From JBBKWG01 sp037968835 (GTDB lineage: Bacteria; Pseudomonadota; Alphaproteobacteria; Rhodobacterales; Rhodobacteraceae), in assembly GCA_037968835.1 (NCBI GenBank), contig JBBKWG010000158.1:1-36580 (forward strand): DNA of 36,580 bases. The letters are read 5' to 3'. The stretch's first letter is position 1. Each line of letters opens with the position of its first letter. Of the stretch, positions 7,727-16,536 are shown in pieces. Position numbers and translations under genes: made by a program. The notes under the pieces were generated by a model. It was not told the DNA's origin, made no database searches, and saw only the letters and a list, made by a program, of their open reading frames with translations.

Positions 7727-8759
7727 AACCGGTCATCTCCAGAAATCCGACGCCCGGATGGCTGCCGCTCAAACGCACCGGACCTTCCCAATAGGGCACA
7801 AGCGTCGGCATCCAGCTATCGGGATAGATCGCGGCAAGCGTCACGTCGACCTCGCGCCCCGGCACCTCGACACGCCACGCGACCGGAACGCTCCGCTCTG
7901 CAACCCGCGCCGTCTTGCCCGGCGTCAGCACGATCTCGCCGGGTGCAAGCGGCGTCGGCGTGCCATCGGGTTCGATCCATGTGCCGACGGTGTAATCGTC
8001 GCCCGCCGCATCGCGCAGCCGGTAACCCATCAGCTTGGCGCCGCTGTCGAGATGCAACGAAACCCAGTCCCACCCGGTCTGCGTTTCCGCCAGCGGTTGC
8101 GACGACCATTCGCGATCGAGCCAACCCTGACCGGTGACGGCAACCGGCCCCGATGGCAGCGTAAGCACCCCCGAGACTCGATAGAACGGTTGCGAAAAAT
8201 AGTGGCTGGCCTGCCCGGAATCCGATTTGACGGAATACCCGTTCTGCCCCTGCGGCACGAACGGAGCGTCCGCTTTCAGGTCAAGATCGTAAGCGAAATC
8301 AGTTCCTTGCGCGAAGATTCTGACCGATGAAAGCGACGGCCCTTCGATGTTCCACTCGTCGATGAAGGCATGGAACGGGTCGGCGACCACTCCCGCCTGT
8401 CCGATCCCGCCGCGCGCCAACCGCTCGGCGACCAGATGTCCGCCGGGCTGGGAAATCGCCGCATGTCCCATCCAGACCTGATCGCTGTCCGCGCCGCCGG
8501 GCTTCAGCGCATTGCGGAACAACGTCCACTGAACGCCATATGCCGTGCCATCGGGTCCGCTGAGGTTCGCCGTCACATACCACCATTCGATGCGGAACTC
8601 CGGATGTGCGCCGTGGTCGTCGGGGTAAGCAAAACGCGCGTTCGGATCGGGCAGCGCGAAACCGTCCTCGGTCACGCCAAGCCCGGCAAACCCCTGTGCC
8701 CCAGCCGCCTCCGCGCCCAGGGCAAGCACCAGCGTCACCAGAAGCGCCCTAGCGTTCAT
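7719..8759 (-). CDS. AttH/CrtC-like lipocalin-family protein, exported
   Basis: 346 residues with a Sec signal peptide (MNARALLVTLVLALGAEAAGA). The mature part has the paired beta-barrel sequence of the hydroxyneurosporene synthase/AttH family: FRIEWWYVTANL near residue 55, YGVQWTLFRN, WMGHAAISQP, and LDREWSSQ with GWDWVSLHLDSG in the second half. In the Agrobacterium attEFGH type of operon, AttH is the substrate-binding-like partner of an FtsX-type ABC transporter; the same order is seen here. It is periplasmic and probably handles a lipophilic molecule; a carotenoid hydratase role is less likely given the signal peptide and neighbours. Its start overlaps the permease gene by 11 bases. Confidence 0.83.
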   Translation of the reverse strand: MNARALLVTLVLALGAEAAGAQGFAGLGVTEDGFALPDPNARFAYPDDHGAHPEFRIEWWYVTANLSGPDGTAYGVQWTLFRNALKPGGADSDQVWMGHAAISQPGGHLVAERLARGGIGQAGVVADPFHAFIDEWNIEGPSLSSVRIFAQGTDFAYDLDLKADAPFVPQGQNGYSVKSDSGQASHYFSQPFYRVSGVLTLPSGPVAVTGQGWLDREWSSQPLAETQTGWDWVSLHLDSGAKLMGYRLRDAAGDDYTVGTWIEPDGTPTPLAPGEIVLTPGKTARVAERSVPVAWRVEVPGREVDVTLAAIYPDSWMPTLVPYWEGPVRLSGSHPGVGFLEMTGYE

Positions 8760-11151
8760 GCGCGAACACCCGGATCAGATCGGCGGGCGGTCGCGTGGCC
8801 AGGCGGCGCGCGGGCCAGAGACCGGCCAGCGCCGCCGCGATCAGCGACAAGCCACCAAGCCGCAGCCAGTCGGCCGGGAACAGATACATCGGCAGCCGCC
8901 AGCCGAACGCCTCCACATTGATGACCGCCAACAGAACCCACGCCAGCGCCAGCCCGACCGGGATCGACAGAACGAACGTCAGCGCCGCAAGGACCAGCGC
9001 GCGGATCAACTCGATCCGCCCCAGCGTCCGCCGGGTCATGCCAAGCGCCCAGACCGGTGCCAGTTGCGGCAGTCGCATCGAGGCGAGCGTCAGCAGGCTG
9101 GTCAGAATGGCGATACCGGCGACCGCCAGCGTCAGGACATTCAGCGCCCCGGTGACGGCGAACGTGCGCTCGAAAATCGACAGCGAAAACGCCTTGATCG
9201 CGGCCTGATCGACCATGTTGTCCTCGTGCAGCCCGAACTCCTCCACCAGATCGCGCTTCAGATCGTCCACGTCGCTTCGCGGCAGGCGCAACCCGAAATC
9301 GCGGCGCTCGGCCTCGGGATAGCGCATCACCAGAACCGCGTTGGGAATGATCACCTGTCTCAGCGGATTGCCGTAATCGCTGTAGACGCCAAGCACCGAA
9401 ATCACCCAACCACCGGGCATGGTGATGTCATCACCGACCGAAAGCCCTTCGCGCCGCGCCAGTTGTTCGTTCACGAGCGCGCCGTCGCCCGCAGCCAACC
9501 GGTCCCAGACATCCGGTGCGGCGCTCAGCATCGGCCAATTCTCGCGATAGGTTGGGTGATCGACGACGCCGAAGATTTCTCCCGGTGCGCCCAGAACCTC
9601 CCGCTCGACCGACCAGATCGGCAGGATCGCGTCGGTGCGCGGTTCAAGATACGCCAGCAACGCGGGGACCTGTGCGTCATCCTCGGCGGTCACGTAAAGT
9701 TCGCTTGCCAGACGCTGATCCAGCCAGCCTGTGAACGTAAGCCGGAAACTCTCGACCATAGTTCCGACGCCGATGTTGGCCGCCAGCGCCAGTAAAAGCG
9801 CCATCAGCGCCAGAGACAGACCTGGCAATTGCTGGCGCGTGTCGGCCCAGAACCATTCGGTGACGACACCACGCGACAGGCGCGCGGCAACGGAGACAAG
9901 CGCCGACAGGACCGAAGGAAGCGCCAAGGCCGCCGCCAGAAGCAGACCGCCAAGCAGGACGAAGCCGGATTGAAGGCTGCCCCCGAAAACACCCGCCGCG
10001 ACCGCGATAAGCAGGCAGAGCACGGCCAATCCAAGTTGCGCCCGCATCGAGCGGTCCGACGCCATCGCCCAGGCGCGCGGTTGTGCGGCGGCAAGCGGTT
10101 GCAGGCGGGCAACCCGCCAAAGCCCGGTCGCGGACGCCAGTGCCGTGCCGAGAACCGCAATCGCGATGCCGCTGGCCCACCAAAGCGGCGACAACGTCAG
10201 CGTGCCCTCGACGCTTGCCCCGTAAAGCCCACGTAACGTGGCGGCGACATCGGGCAGAAGTGCTGCGGCGATGACATAGCCGAGCGCGATGCCGATTGCG
10301 CCTGCGATGATGGCGAAGATCAGCAACTCGATCGTGAGCAGCGCGACAAGCTGCGCCGAGGTCACGCCAAGCGCGCGCAGCGTTCGAAAGACCGGGCGGC
10401 GCTGCTCGAATGCCAGACCGACAGCGCCGTTGACGATGAACAGCCCGACCGCAAAGGACAACAGCCCGAAGGCGGTCAGGTTGAGATGGAAGCTGTCGGT
10501 AAGGCGACCGAGATCATCCGCCGTGGCAGGTTTTTCCACGATCAGATCGCGCGCGATCGCGGCAAGCGGTTGCTGGATCAGCGGTTGGTCGGGTAGCAGC
10601 AAAAGCCGTGAATAACCGTCCACCTCCAGAAGTGCCGCGGCGGACGCCAGATCGGCAAAGGCGATGCCCGGCGCCAGTCCGTCAACGACCCGGATCCGGT
10701 CGCCAAGCCCGGCCAGACGCTCTGCGGTCGCCGGGGCTGCCAGTAGAACGCCATCCGCGCCGAGAAAGCCGCTCGCGCCGCTATTGAATATCGCATCGCG
10801 AGCCGCCCCATCGCGCGGCGCGGTCAACGGGTCCATGCCTAAAAGCCGGACCCGACCCGGATCGCCCGGCAGCCAACCGTCGATCACCGGACTGACGAGC
10901 CACCCGGCGCGGCGCAGCGCAACGTAGGTTTCGGGTGCAATTGGCCCGCCGTTCGTGGCGACGAGTTCGCTCAGCCCGCCACCGCCCAGAACCGACGCGG
11001 CATCGCCATAGCTTTTGCGGGCTTCGGCGTTGATCGCCTGCACCCCCGACCAGAGTGCCGTGGCCAGCGCCAGCCCTAGGATCAGCGTCACGAATTGGAA
11101 CGGCCGCCGCCGCCAATGCGATAAGAGCGCCGACAACACCGTGCGGGTCAT
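8749..11151 (-). CDS. FtsX/MacB-type ABC transporter permease (duplicated, AttF-AttG-like)
   Basis: 800 residues with the layout of large FtsX-superfamily permeases. It has one N-terminal membrane segment (about 18-38), a large periplasmic domain, and a membrane block near 220-420. A second periplasmic domain follows (about 470-640), and the C-terminus has a last group of membrane segments (about 655-785). This is two FtsX modules in a row, as in AttF-AttG or YbbP-like proteins. Such transporters usually move lipids or transmit mechanical force to periplasmic partners rather than import solutes. The start overlaps the ATPase stop by ATGA, so the two are co-translated. Confidence 0.88.
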   Translation of the reverse strand: MTRTVLSALLSHWRRRPFQFVTLILGLALATALWSGVQAINAEARKSYGDAASVLGGGGLSELVATNGGPIAPETYVALRRAGWLVSPVIDGWLPGDPGRVRLLGMDPLTAPRDGAARDAIFNSGASGFLGADGVLLAAPATAERLAGLGDRIRVVDGLAPGIAFADLASAAALLEVDGYSRLLLLPDQPLIQQPLAAIARDLIVEKPATADDLGRLTDSFHLNLTAFGLLSFAVGLFIVNGAVGLAFEQRRPVFRTLRALGVTSAQLVALLTIELLIFAIIAGAIGIALGYVIAAALLPDVAATLRGLYGASVEGTLTLSPLWWASGIAIAVLGTALASATGLWRVARLQPLAAAQPRAWAMASDRSMRAQLGLAVLCLLIAVAAGVFGGSLQSGFVLLGGLLLAAALALPSVLSALVSVAARLSRGVVTEWFWADTRQQLPGLSLALMALLLALAANIGVGTMVESFRLTFTGWLDQRLASELYVTAEDDAQVPALLAYLEPRTDAILPIWSVEREVLGAPGEIFGVVDHPTYRENWPMLSAAPDVWDRLAAGDGALVNEQLARREGLSVGDDITMPGGWVISVLGVYSDYGNPLRQVIIPNAVLVMRYPEAERRDFGLRLPRSDVDDLKRDLVEEFGLHEDNMVDQAAIKAFSLSIFERTFAVTGALNVLTLAVAGIAILTSLLTLASMRLPQLAPVWALGMTRRTLGRIELIRALVLAALTFVLSIPVGLALAWVLLAVINVEAFGWRLPMYLFPADWLRLGGLSLIAAALAGLWPARRLATRPPADLIRVFAHER

Positions 11152-11807
11152 GCCGTCACCCGCCCGTGGCTGAGGTGCATTTGCCGATCCGCGCGCGCTG
11201 CAAGTCGCTGTGAATGGGTCACGATCAGCAACCCGGCGCCGGTGTCGCGCGCCAGTGCCAGCAACAGGTCGAACACCGCGTCGCCGGTCGCTTCGTCAAG
11301 GTTGCCGGTCGGCTCGTCGGCCAGCACAAGCGGCGGTTTCGCGGCGATGGCGCGCCCGATGGCGACGCGCTGCTGTTGTCCGCCCGAAAGCTGCTCGGGA
11401 TACTTCGCGACATGCTCGGCTAGGCCGAGTTTCACTGTCAGCTCGCGGGTCCAGTCGAGGTCGTGACGCTTCGCCAGCCGGGCCTGAAACGCGATGTTCG
11501 CCGCCACGTCCAGCGATGGGATCAGGTTGAACTGCTGGAACACGACGCCGATGGTTTCGCGGCGCAGCCGTGCACGCGGCGCATCGCCGAGGCCCTTCAG
11601 ATCGACACCGTTGATTTCAACCGAACCACTGTCCGCCGGTTCCAGCCCGGCGACGATGTGCAGCAACGTCGATTTCCCCGATCCGCTCTCGCCGCTCAGC
11701 GCCATCGTTTCGCCGGCATCGAGCGAAAGCGAGACTCCGTCCAGAATCGTGACCGGGCCGTCGGCAGCGGGAAAGGATTTTCTCAGGTCACGCACATCAA
11801 GAAGCAT
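11148..11807 (-). CDS. ABC transporter ATP-binding protein, LolD/MacB type
   Basis: 219 residues, a single nucleotide-binding domain. It has Walker A GESGSGKST (39-47), the Q-loop in VVFQQFNLIPSL, signature LSGGQQQR (about 139-146), Walker B LVLADEP (about 159-165), and the H-loop in IVTHSQRLA. The FNLIPSLDV segment is typical of the LolD/MacB/YbbA subfamily that drives FtsX-type permeases. Its partner is the permease encoded directly downstream. It sits 39 bases after the stop of the di-heme protein gene, so transcription may begin further upstream. The ribosome site (AATAGG) is weak. Confidence 0.92.
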   Translation of the reverse strand: MLLDVRDLRKSFPAADGPVTILDGVSLSLDAGETMALSGESGSGKSTLLHIVAGLEPADSGSVEINGVDLKGLGDAPRARLRRETIGVVFQQFNLIPSLDVAANIAFQARLAKRHDLDWTRELTVKLGLAEHVAKYPEQLSGGQQQRVAIGRAIAAKPPLVLADEPTGNLDEATGDAVFDLLLALARDTGAGLLIVTHSQRLAARADRQMHLSHGRVTA

Positions 11808-11846
11808 GACGCGAACCTATTCCGATTTCGCCGCCGGGACAGGGGC

Positions 11847-13163
11847 TTAATCCACGCTGAGACCAGATGGCACAGTCCTCGGCCGCCCAAGCGGGCGCGA
11901 CAGCGCGGTTTCGCCGGTCAGGCTTTCCAGAAACGCCACGATCTCGGCGACCTGATCGTCGGTGAGCGCAACCTCTTCGATGTCCACCGCACGGCGCTGC
12001 CGCTCCATTTCGCGCGCATCGCTCTGCACCATGAAGTCCGCCCTTTCGAGCCACGGTGCCGGGGCAAGTGCTGCTTCCGTGCGCTCCCATCTATCGAGAG
12101 CGCCAAGCGGGTCGAGGTGATGACGCACGATGCCTTCGAGCGTCCGATACGCGCCGTTGTGCCCATAAGGTGCCGTCAGCGCGACGTTCCTCAGCATCGG
12201 AGTGCGGAAGCGATAGGCGTCGTCGAGCCGGTCGCTTTCGCCCATGCGCCCGACATCGCGCGGCTGTGGATCGAAGCGGCGGGTCTTGCCGGGACCGAAC
12301 GCGGGCAGGGCGAGGGCGTGGAACTGCTGGTCGGAAAGCAGCGGACCGGCGTGGCAGGTGGCGCAATTCGCCGGGCCGTAGAACAGCTCCATACCGCGCC
12401 GGGAAGTGTCGCCAAGCGCATTTGTATCTCCGGCCAGATACAGGTCGAACGGGCTGTCGTGGTTGCGCCACTCGCTGCCGATAAAGGCGGCCAGCGCGTT
12501 GGCGATTTCGACGATCGTCACCTGATCGGGCCGCTCGATGTGATCGAACGCCGCAACGAACATCTCGCCATATTCCGGGATCGTGCGAACGCGCTTGGCC
12601 AGGATCGGCCAGGCATTGTCGATCCGTTCGTTGACGGCACCCGAGATCTCGTTTTCCTCGGGAGCACCGGACATTTCAAACCGCGCCGTGAGCGGAAACA
12701 GCGCCTGCGCGGCAAGGATGGTCTCAAGCCCCTCGGGCAGCCATTCCTCGGCCGGGGAATTGAAACCGTTGCCGTAAAGATCCCCGACTTCGAGCCGTCC
12801 ATCGTGAAACAATACGCGGACATCCCGTGCCCCGAGGTTCCAGAGCGCCGGGGCATTGCGCGGGATGCGTTTCTGAATACGCTCCGGCCCACCGCCCGCA
12901 GTCCGCTTGGCCCCGATCCCGCTGCCGCCTTCGCCGATCCCGAGGCTAAGCCCGTCGGAACCGCCGCTGTCGTGGTGGTGGCAGGTTCCACAGGCGATAT
13001 TGCGGTTGCCCGAGAGGATCTTGTCATAGAAGAGAAGCTGGCCGATTTTGGCCTGCGCGGGGTCGAACGCGATGAAGTCGTCGTCGCCAAGGGGGCGCGG
13101 TAGATCGGCGGCCTGCACGGGCAGAGCGAATAAAAGGAACAAGATATGAAGCACGCGGTTCAT
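11847..13163 (-). CDS. Di-heme cytochrome c peroxidase/MauG-family protein, exported
   Basis: From the ATG at 13163 the protein is 438 residues with a clear Sec signal peptide (MNRVLHILFLLFALPVQA). It has two c-type heme motifs, C58-x-x-C-H62 and C267-x-x-C-H271, followed by YGHNGAYRTLEGIVRHH, typical of the family. CcpA members reduce hydrogen peroxide in the periplasm; MauG members oxidise protein residues. The sequence alone does not decide. The frame stays open to 13667 but lacks sense beyond the signal peptide. An alternative GTG at 13154 would leave MLHILFLL. Either start lies within the coding region of the divergent Sel1-repeat gene. I see no Shine-Dalgarno site, so initiation may be leaderless or weak. 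Confidence 0.87.
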   Translation of the reverse strand: MNRVLHILFLLFALPVQAADLPRPLGDDDFIAFDPAQAKIGQLLFYDKILSGNRNIACGTCHHHDSGGSDGLSLGIGEGGSGIGAKRTAGGGPERIQKRIPRNAPALWNLGARDVRVLFHDGRLEVGDLYGNGFNSPAEEWLPEGLETILAAQALFPLTARFEMSGAPEENEISGAVNERIDNAWPILAKRVRTIPEYGEMFVAAFDHIERPDQVTIVEIANALAAFIGSEWRNHDSPFDLYLAGDTNALGDTSRRGMELFYGPANCATCHAGPLLSDQQFHALALPAFGPGKTRRFDPQPRDVGRMGESDRLDDAYRFRTPMLRNVALTAPYGHNGAYRTLEGIVRHHLDPLGALDRWERTEAALAPAPWLERADFMVQSDAREMERQRRAVDIEEVALTDDQVAEIVAFLESLTGETALSRPLGRPRTVPSGLSVD

Positions 13164-13631
13164 GGGGTGATTTTGGCGATGTCGCTGGCACTCGCAACCC
13201 CTGTTGTCGCGGATATCGAGGAGGCCCGCGATCTGATGGAGGCGGGTCGCTTCGCCGAAGCGCGCGAGGCGCTGTTGCCCGCCGCGCGTTCGGGCAATGC
13301 CGATGCCGAGGAACTGATCGGTGTCATGTATGCACTTGGGCTTGGCGTCGAAAAGGACCCGGTGCGGGCGTTCGAGTGGTATCTGCGGGCGTCGATGAAG
13401 GGGCACCCCGGCGCGCAGTCGGGGATCGGGTGGTATTACGAATTGGGGATCGGGCTTGCCGCACCCGATCTGGTGCGGGCTTATCTGTGGTACGCGCTCA
13501 GCACGATTGGCGGCGATCCCGATGCCGTCGCCTCGCTGGAGCAAATCCAGATGCGGATGAGCGCCGACGAGATCGCCCGCGCGCAGGTGCTGGTCAACGA
13601 CTATAAACCGTGGATGTACCCGTTTCGTTAA
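13146..13631 (+). CDS. Exported Sel1-like repeat (TPR-type) protein
   Basis: 161 residues with a signal peptide (MKHAVHGVILAMSLALATPVVA) and two to three Sel1-like repeats: ADAEELIGVMYALGLGVEKDPVRAFEWY, PGAQSGIGWYYELGIG, and a partial third with AYLWYALST. Sel1 repeats are helical scaffolds for protein-protein contacts; in the periplasm their partners are usually unknown. AAGGAAC lies just upstream of the ATG at 13146, supporting the start. The first 18 bases are also the first 18 bases, on the other strand, of the di-heme protein gene. Since both ORFs begin with complete signal peptides, both starts look real. Confidence 0.82.
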   Translation: MKHAVHGVILAMSLALATPVVADIEEARDLMEAGRFAEAREALLPAARSGNADAEELIGVMYALGLGVEKDPVRAFEWYLRASMKGHPGAQSGIGWYYELGIGLAAPDLVRAYLWYALSTIGGDPDAVASLEQIQMRMSADEIARAQVLVNDYKPWMYPFR

Positions 13632-14091
13632 TCTTTGGCCCGGTTTCGCGTGCGAAATTAATGGCATGGCGGCGTTTCGCGTCCGCTACTTAGGTGGTTT
13701 GCGCGCGGAATTTTCGCGCCATTTGCGTCGGGTGAGGGGTAAACGCGGCGTTCTTGTCTCTGCCGGTTCGGCAACACCCACGCGATCCATGCAATCCTAA
13801 GGTCAAATAGGTTGACATAATCGGCGCAAGACGCCATGTGCCCCACAGAGACGTTTCTGCCGCGTGAGCAGTGCGCGCCGGTGCGGTTGATCCGCCAGAG
13901 CGCGAAACGTCCGACTTTCCACCGTGCCCACATCACGCAGGGGTCCGGCGCAACGACGATCCATCGGCAATCCAGCCCGTGGCTCAGAGCGTGGCGCAAC
14001 CCAACTGCGACCGTCCGCCCGTTCGGGGCGCGGCGGCGAATATTTTTCGGTGTGTTCCAGATGGACAGGCCGACGTAAGGAACTGTCTTCA
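13632..14091. other. Gene-free region upstream of the DEAD-box helicase (possible long 5' leader)
   Basis: 460 bases with no convincing gene. Near its start is an imperfect palindrome TTTCGCGTGCGAAA (13644-13657), a possible end signal for the Sel1 gene. TTGACA at 13812-13817 is a perfect -35 box, but the matching -10 (CATGTG region, 17 bases on) is poor. If used, it would give a leader of about 245 bases before the helicase ATG. A long-range inverted repeat (13850-13911) falls within that leader. DEAD-box helicase genes often have long regulated leaders, so this may be an RNA control element; evidence is limited to these patterns. Confidence 0.4.
13850..13911 (+). repeat. Long inverted repeat in helicase leader
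   Basis: GACGTTTC (13850-13857) is matched exactly by GAAACGTC (13904-13911), enclosing an internal GCGG-TTGAT-CCGC hairpin. RNA from here could fold into a branched stem about 62 bases long. Confidence 0.4.
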
Positions 14092-15363
14092 ATGGACTTT
14101 GATATGTTGGGGCTTCAGCCCCGTCTTGTGGCCAAACTGGCCGAGCAAGGCATTACCGACCCGACCCCGATCCAGACCAAGGCCATCCCGCACGCCATGA
14201 ATGGCCGCGATGTGATGGGTTTGGCGCAGACCGGAACCGGCAAGACGGCGGCGTTCGGCCTGCCGCTTATCCACGCGATCATGAAGGTCGGCGTAAAGCC
14301 GGACCCGAAAACCGTGCACGGGCTGATCCTGGCACCGACACGCGAACTGGCCAAGCAAATCTCGGACAACCTGCGCGCCTATACCGAAGGCACGCATCTG
14401 AAGGTGAACCTTGTCGTCGGCGGGGCATCCATCAACCCGCAGATTCAGCGGCTTGGACGCGGCACCGATCTTCTGGTGGCGACACCCGGACGGTTGATCG
14501 ACCTTCTGGACCGCAAGGCCGTTCGGCTGGACCGCACCAAGTTCCTGGTGCTGGACGAGGCCGACCAGATGCTCGACATGGGGTTCATCCATGCGCTGCG
14601 CCGGATCGCACCGCTGTTGCCCAAGGAACGCCAGACGATGCTGTTCTCGGCAACGATGCCCAAGCTGATGGCCGAACTTTCCAACGCCTATCTAACCAAT
14701 CCGGTCCGCATCGAAACCGCGCCGCCGGGCAAGCCCGCCGACAAGGTCGATCAGGGGCTGCACTATGTTGCGCAATCCGAGAAGGTCTCGCTTCTGATCG
14801 AGTATCTGGACAAGCATCGCGAAGAAATGGCGCTGGTCTTTGCCCGCACCAAGCACGGTTCGGAAAAGCTGATGAAGTCGCTGGTCGGGGCCGGGTTCGC
14901 CGCAGGGTCGATCCACGGCAATAAAAGCCAGGGTCAACGCGACCGCGCCATCCGCGATTTCAAGGACGGCGATCTTCGGGTTTTGGTGGCGACCGATGTT
15001 GCCGCTCGCGGCCTGGATATTCCCGGCGTGCGGCACGTTTATAACTACGACATGCCGAATGTGCCCGACAATTATATCCACCGCATCGGACGCACGGCGC
15101 GGGCCGGCATGACCGGCACTGCGGTCGCGTTCTGCGCCCCCGCCGAAATGAGCGAATTGCGTGCGGTCGAAAAGACCATGGGCAAAGCCATTCCCGTCGT
15201 CGGCGGATCGGCATGGGAGCCTGAGCGCGGTCCGAAAGGGTCGGGCCGGGGTCGCGGCGGCAAGCCGGGCGGACACGCGCAGGGCAAGCCTGCTGGCAAA
15301 CCTTCGGGCAACCGGCGTCGTCGTCCGCGCGCGGCCGGTGGACGCAACAAGATGGCCGCGTAG
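14092..15363 (+). CDS. DEAD-box ATP-dependent RNA helicase (RhlE/DeaD type)
   Basis: 423 residues. All helicase motifs are present: Q motif (GITDPTPIQ, about 20-28), Walker A AQTGTGKT (45-52), PTRELA, TPGR, DEAD (in LDEADQML, near residue 155), SAT, and HRIGRTARAG. The C-terminal 50 or so residues are rich in Gly, Arg and Lys (GRGRGGKPGG...NRRRRPRAAG), an RNA-binding tail as in RhlE. It unwinds RNA, probably in ribosome assembly, mRNA decay or cold adaptation. The open frame extends to 13924, but the helicase core begins at MDFDMLGLQP; TAAGGAA lies upstream of this ATG. It ends at a strong terminator shared with the TRAP operon. Confidence 0.93.
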   Translation: MDFDMLGLQPRLVAKLAEQGITDPTPIQTKAIPHAMNGRDVMGLAQTGTGKTAAFGLPLIHAIMKVGVKPDPKTVHGLILAPTRELAKQISDNLRAYTEGTHLKVNLVVGGASINPQIQRLGRGTDLLVATPGRLIDLLDRKAVRLDRTKFLVLDEADQMLDMGFIHALRRIAPLLPKERQTMLFSATMPKLMAELSNAYLTNPVRIETAPPGKPADKVDQGLHYVAQSEKVSLLIEYLDKHREEMALVFARTKHGSEKLMKSLVGAGFAAGSIHGNKSQGQRDRAIRDFKDGDLRVLVATDVAARGLDIPGVRHVYNYDMPNVPDNYIHRIGRTARAGMTGTAVAFCAPAEMSELRAVEKTMGKAIPVVGGSAWEPERGPKGSGRGRGGKPGGHAQGKPAGKPSGNRRRRPRAAGGRNKMAA

Positions 15364-15383
15364 AGAACGAACGCTCAGACAAA

Positions 15384-15411
15384 AAAACGGCGCCCCGAGA
15401 GGCGCCGTTTT
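15384..15411. terminator. Strong rho-independent terminator (bidirectional)
   Basis: AAAACGGCGCC (15384-15394) and GGCGCCGTTTT (15401-15411) form a perfect 11-bp stem with a CCGAGA loop. A T-rich tail follows on the plus strand (TCGTTT) and an A/T run on the minus side (TTTTTTT read from the minus strand). It serves both the helicase gene and the minus-strand TRAP operon ending at 15435. Confidence 0.93.
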
Positions 15412-15434
15412 CGTTTCTGAGAACCTGTCGCGGC

Positions 15435-16508
15435 TCAGTTCAGTTCGTCGCTGCGTGCTGCATCAAGACCTTCCTCGACCGACGAGACGCTTGAGATCAG
15501 CGCGTCGAACACTTCCGGACCGCCATCGACGTTCTCTTTGAACCAGTCGAAAACCGGTGCTGCGGCGTCCTTGAAGGCTTTCTTTTCCTCGGGCGTCGGC
15601 ACGTAGACTTCGCCGCCCCCGGCCACGAAATCCTCGTAGGCCTGGATCGACTTGCGCTTGGGCGAGGCGAATGTCGCCTGCTGAAGCTGATAGAACCCGT
15701 CGACCACGATACGGCGCATATCCTCCGGCATGGACATGAATTTTTCGTTGTTCATGAACCACATGGCGCCCATGTAGCTGTGACCGTCCAGCGTCAGATA
15801 CTGGAGACCGGCGTCTGGGAACTTCATGTTCATGATGTCGGTGATGCCGTTCGCGGTGCCCTCGACAACCTTGGTCTGAAGCGAGGTGAACAGCTCGGGC
15901 CACGGGATCGGTGTCGGCGAGGCGCCAAGCGATTTGACAAGTTCCTGCGGCAGATCGGCGACCACGGTGCGCAGTTTCAGCCCTTTGAGATCCGTAGGCG
16001 TCTGAACCCGACGTTCGGTGTTGGCGAAGTTGCGCCAGCCGCCGGTGTTGCCGATGGTCATCAGCCGCATCGCGCCGCCGGAATCCTCCATCACCTTGTT
16101 CTGAAGCAGATCGACGAACTGGCTGTCGTTGGCCAGCACGCCCTCGGCCACGCGGTCATCCGACATCAGATACGGCAGATCGAGAATCTGGGTATACGGG
16201 AAGATGTTGGCCGCACCCGACGAGGTCGCGATATAGACGTCGATGGTGCCGTCGGCGACGCCCTGCATGCACTCTTCGGGGGCCGAGCAGAGCTGTGTGC
16301 CGATGAACATCTCGACGGCGATCTTGCCGTTCGAAGCGTTTTCGACGTAGTTCTTGAAGACGACAAGGCCGTCATAATCCTCGTCGGCCTCGTTGGAGTT
16401 GGCGGTCGCGCGGATGGTGTATTCCACATGCGCAGCGGCGAACGCGCTGAACGCGCCCCCTGCGACCATTGTTGCGGCGAGTGCCGCGGTTGTCAGACCC
16501 TTGAGCAT
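15435..16508 (-). CDS. dctP: TRAP transporter substrate-binding protein (DctP type)
   Basis: 357 residues. A Sec signal peptide (MLKGLTTAALAATMVAGGAFSAFA) precedes a DctP-fold binding protein. Family features are TNGI-like segments in the hinge (VVEGTANGITDIM), LKGLKLRT with the conserved Arg that usually binds a substrate carboxylate, and PIPWPELFTSLQTKVVEG. It should capture an organic acid or zwitterion in the periplasm and deliver it to DctQM. AGGGAG precedes the ATG. It is the last gene of the operon, whereas DctP is more often first. The neighbouring oxygenases suggest a carboxylated N-methyl compound as ligand; this is inference. Confidence 0.92.
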   Translation of the reverse strand: MLKGLTTAALAATMVAGGAFSAFAAAHVEYTIRATANSNEADEDYDGLVVFKNYVENASNGKIAVEMFIGTQLCSAPEECMQGVADGTIDVYIATSSGAANIFPYTQILDLPYLMSDDRVAEGVLANDSQFVDLLQNKVMEDSGGAMRLMTIGNTGGWRNFANTERRVQTPTDLKGLKLRTVVADLPQELVKSLGASPTPIPWPELFTSLQTKVVEGTANGITDIMNMKFPDAGLQYLTLDGHSYMGAMWFMNNEKFMSMPEDMRRIVVDGFYQLQQATFASPKRKSIQAYEDFVAGGGEVYVPTPEEKKAFKDAAAPVFDWFKENVDGGPEVFDALISSVSSVEEGLDAARSDELN

Positions 16509-16536
16509 GTAATTCTCCCTATCGGTTGCTTTTCGG

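Noticed and set aside
7719..8759. Carotenoid 1,2-hydratase (CrtC) call
   Set aside because: A signal peptide and an FtsX-type ABC operon context fit AttH-like proteins better; no carotenoid genes nearby.
11463..13103. A 546-codon plus-strand frame opposite the di-heme protein gene
   Set aside because: It is antisense to a gene with clear heme motifs and signal peptide; its own translation shows no domain. Long antisense frames are common at this GC content.
13164..13667. Extension of the di-heme protein frame upstream to 13667
   Set aside because: The signal peptide begins at 13163; the upstream part is antisense to the Sel1 gene and has no domain.
13658..14092. A 144-codon minus-strand frame opposite the helicase leader
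   Set aside because: No recognisable domain, Trp/Cys/Arg-rich composition unlike neighbours, no ribosome site; looks like a chance open frame in GC-rich DNA.
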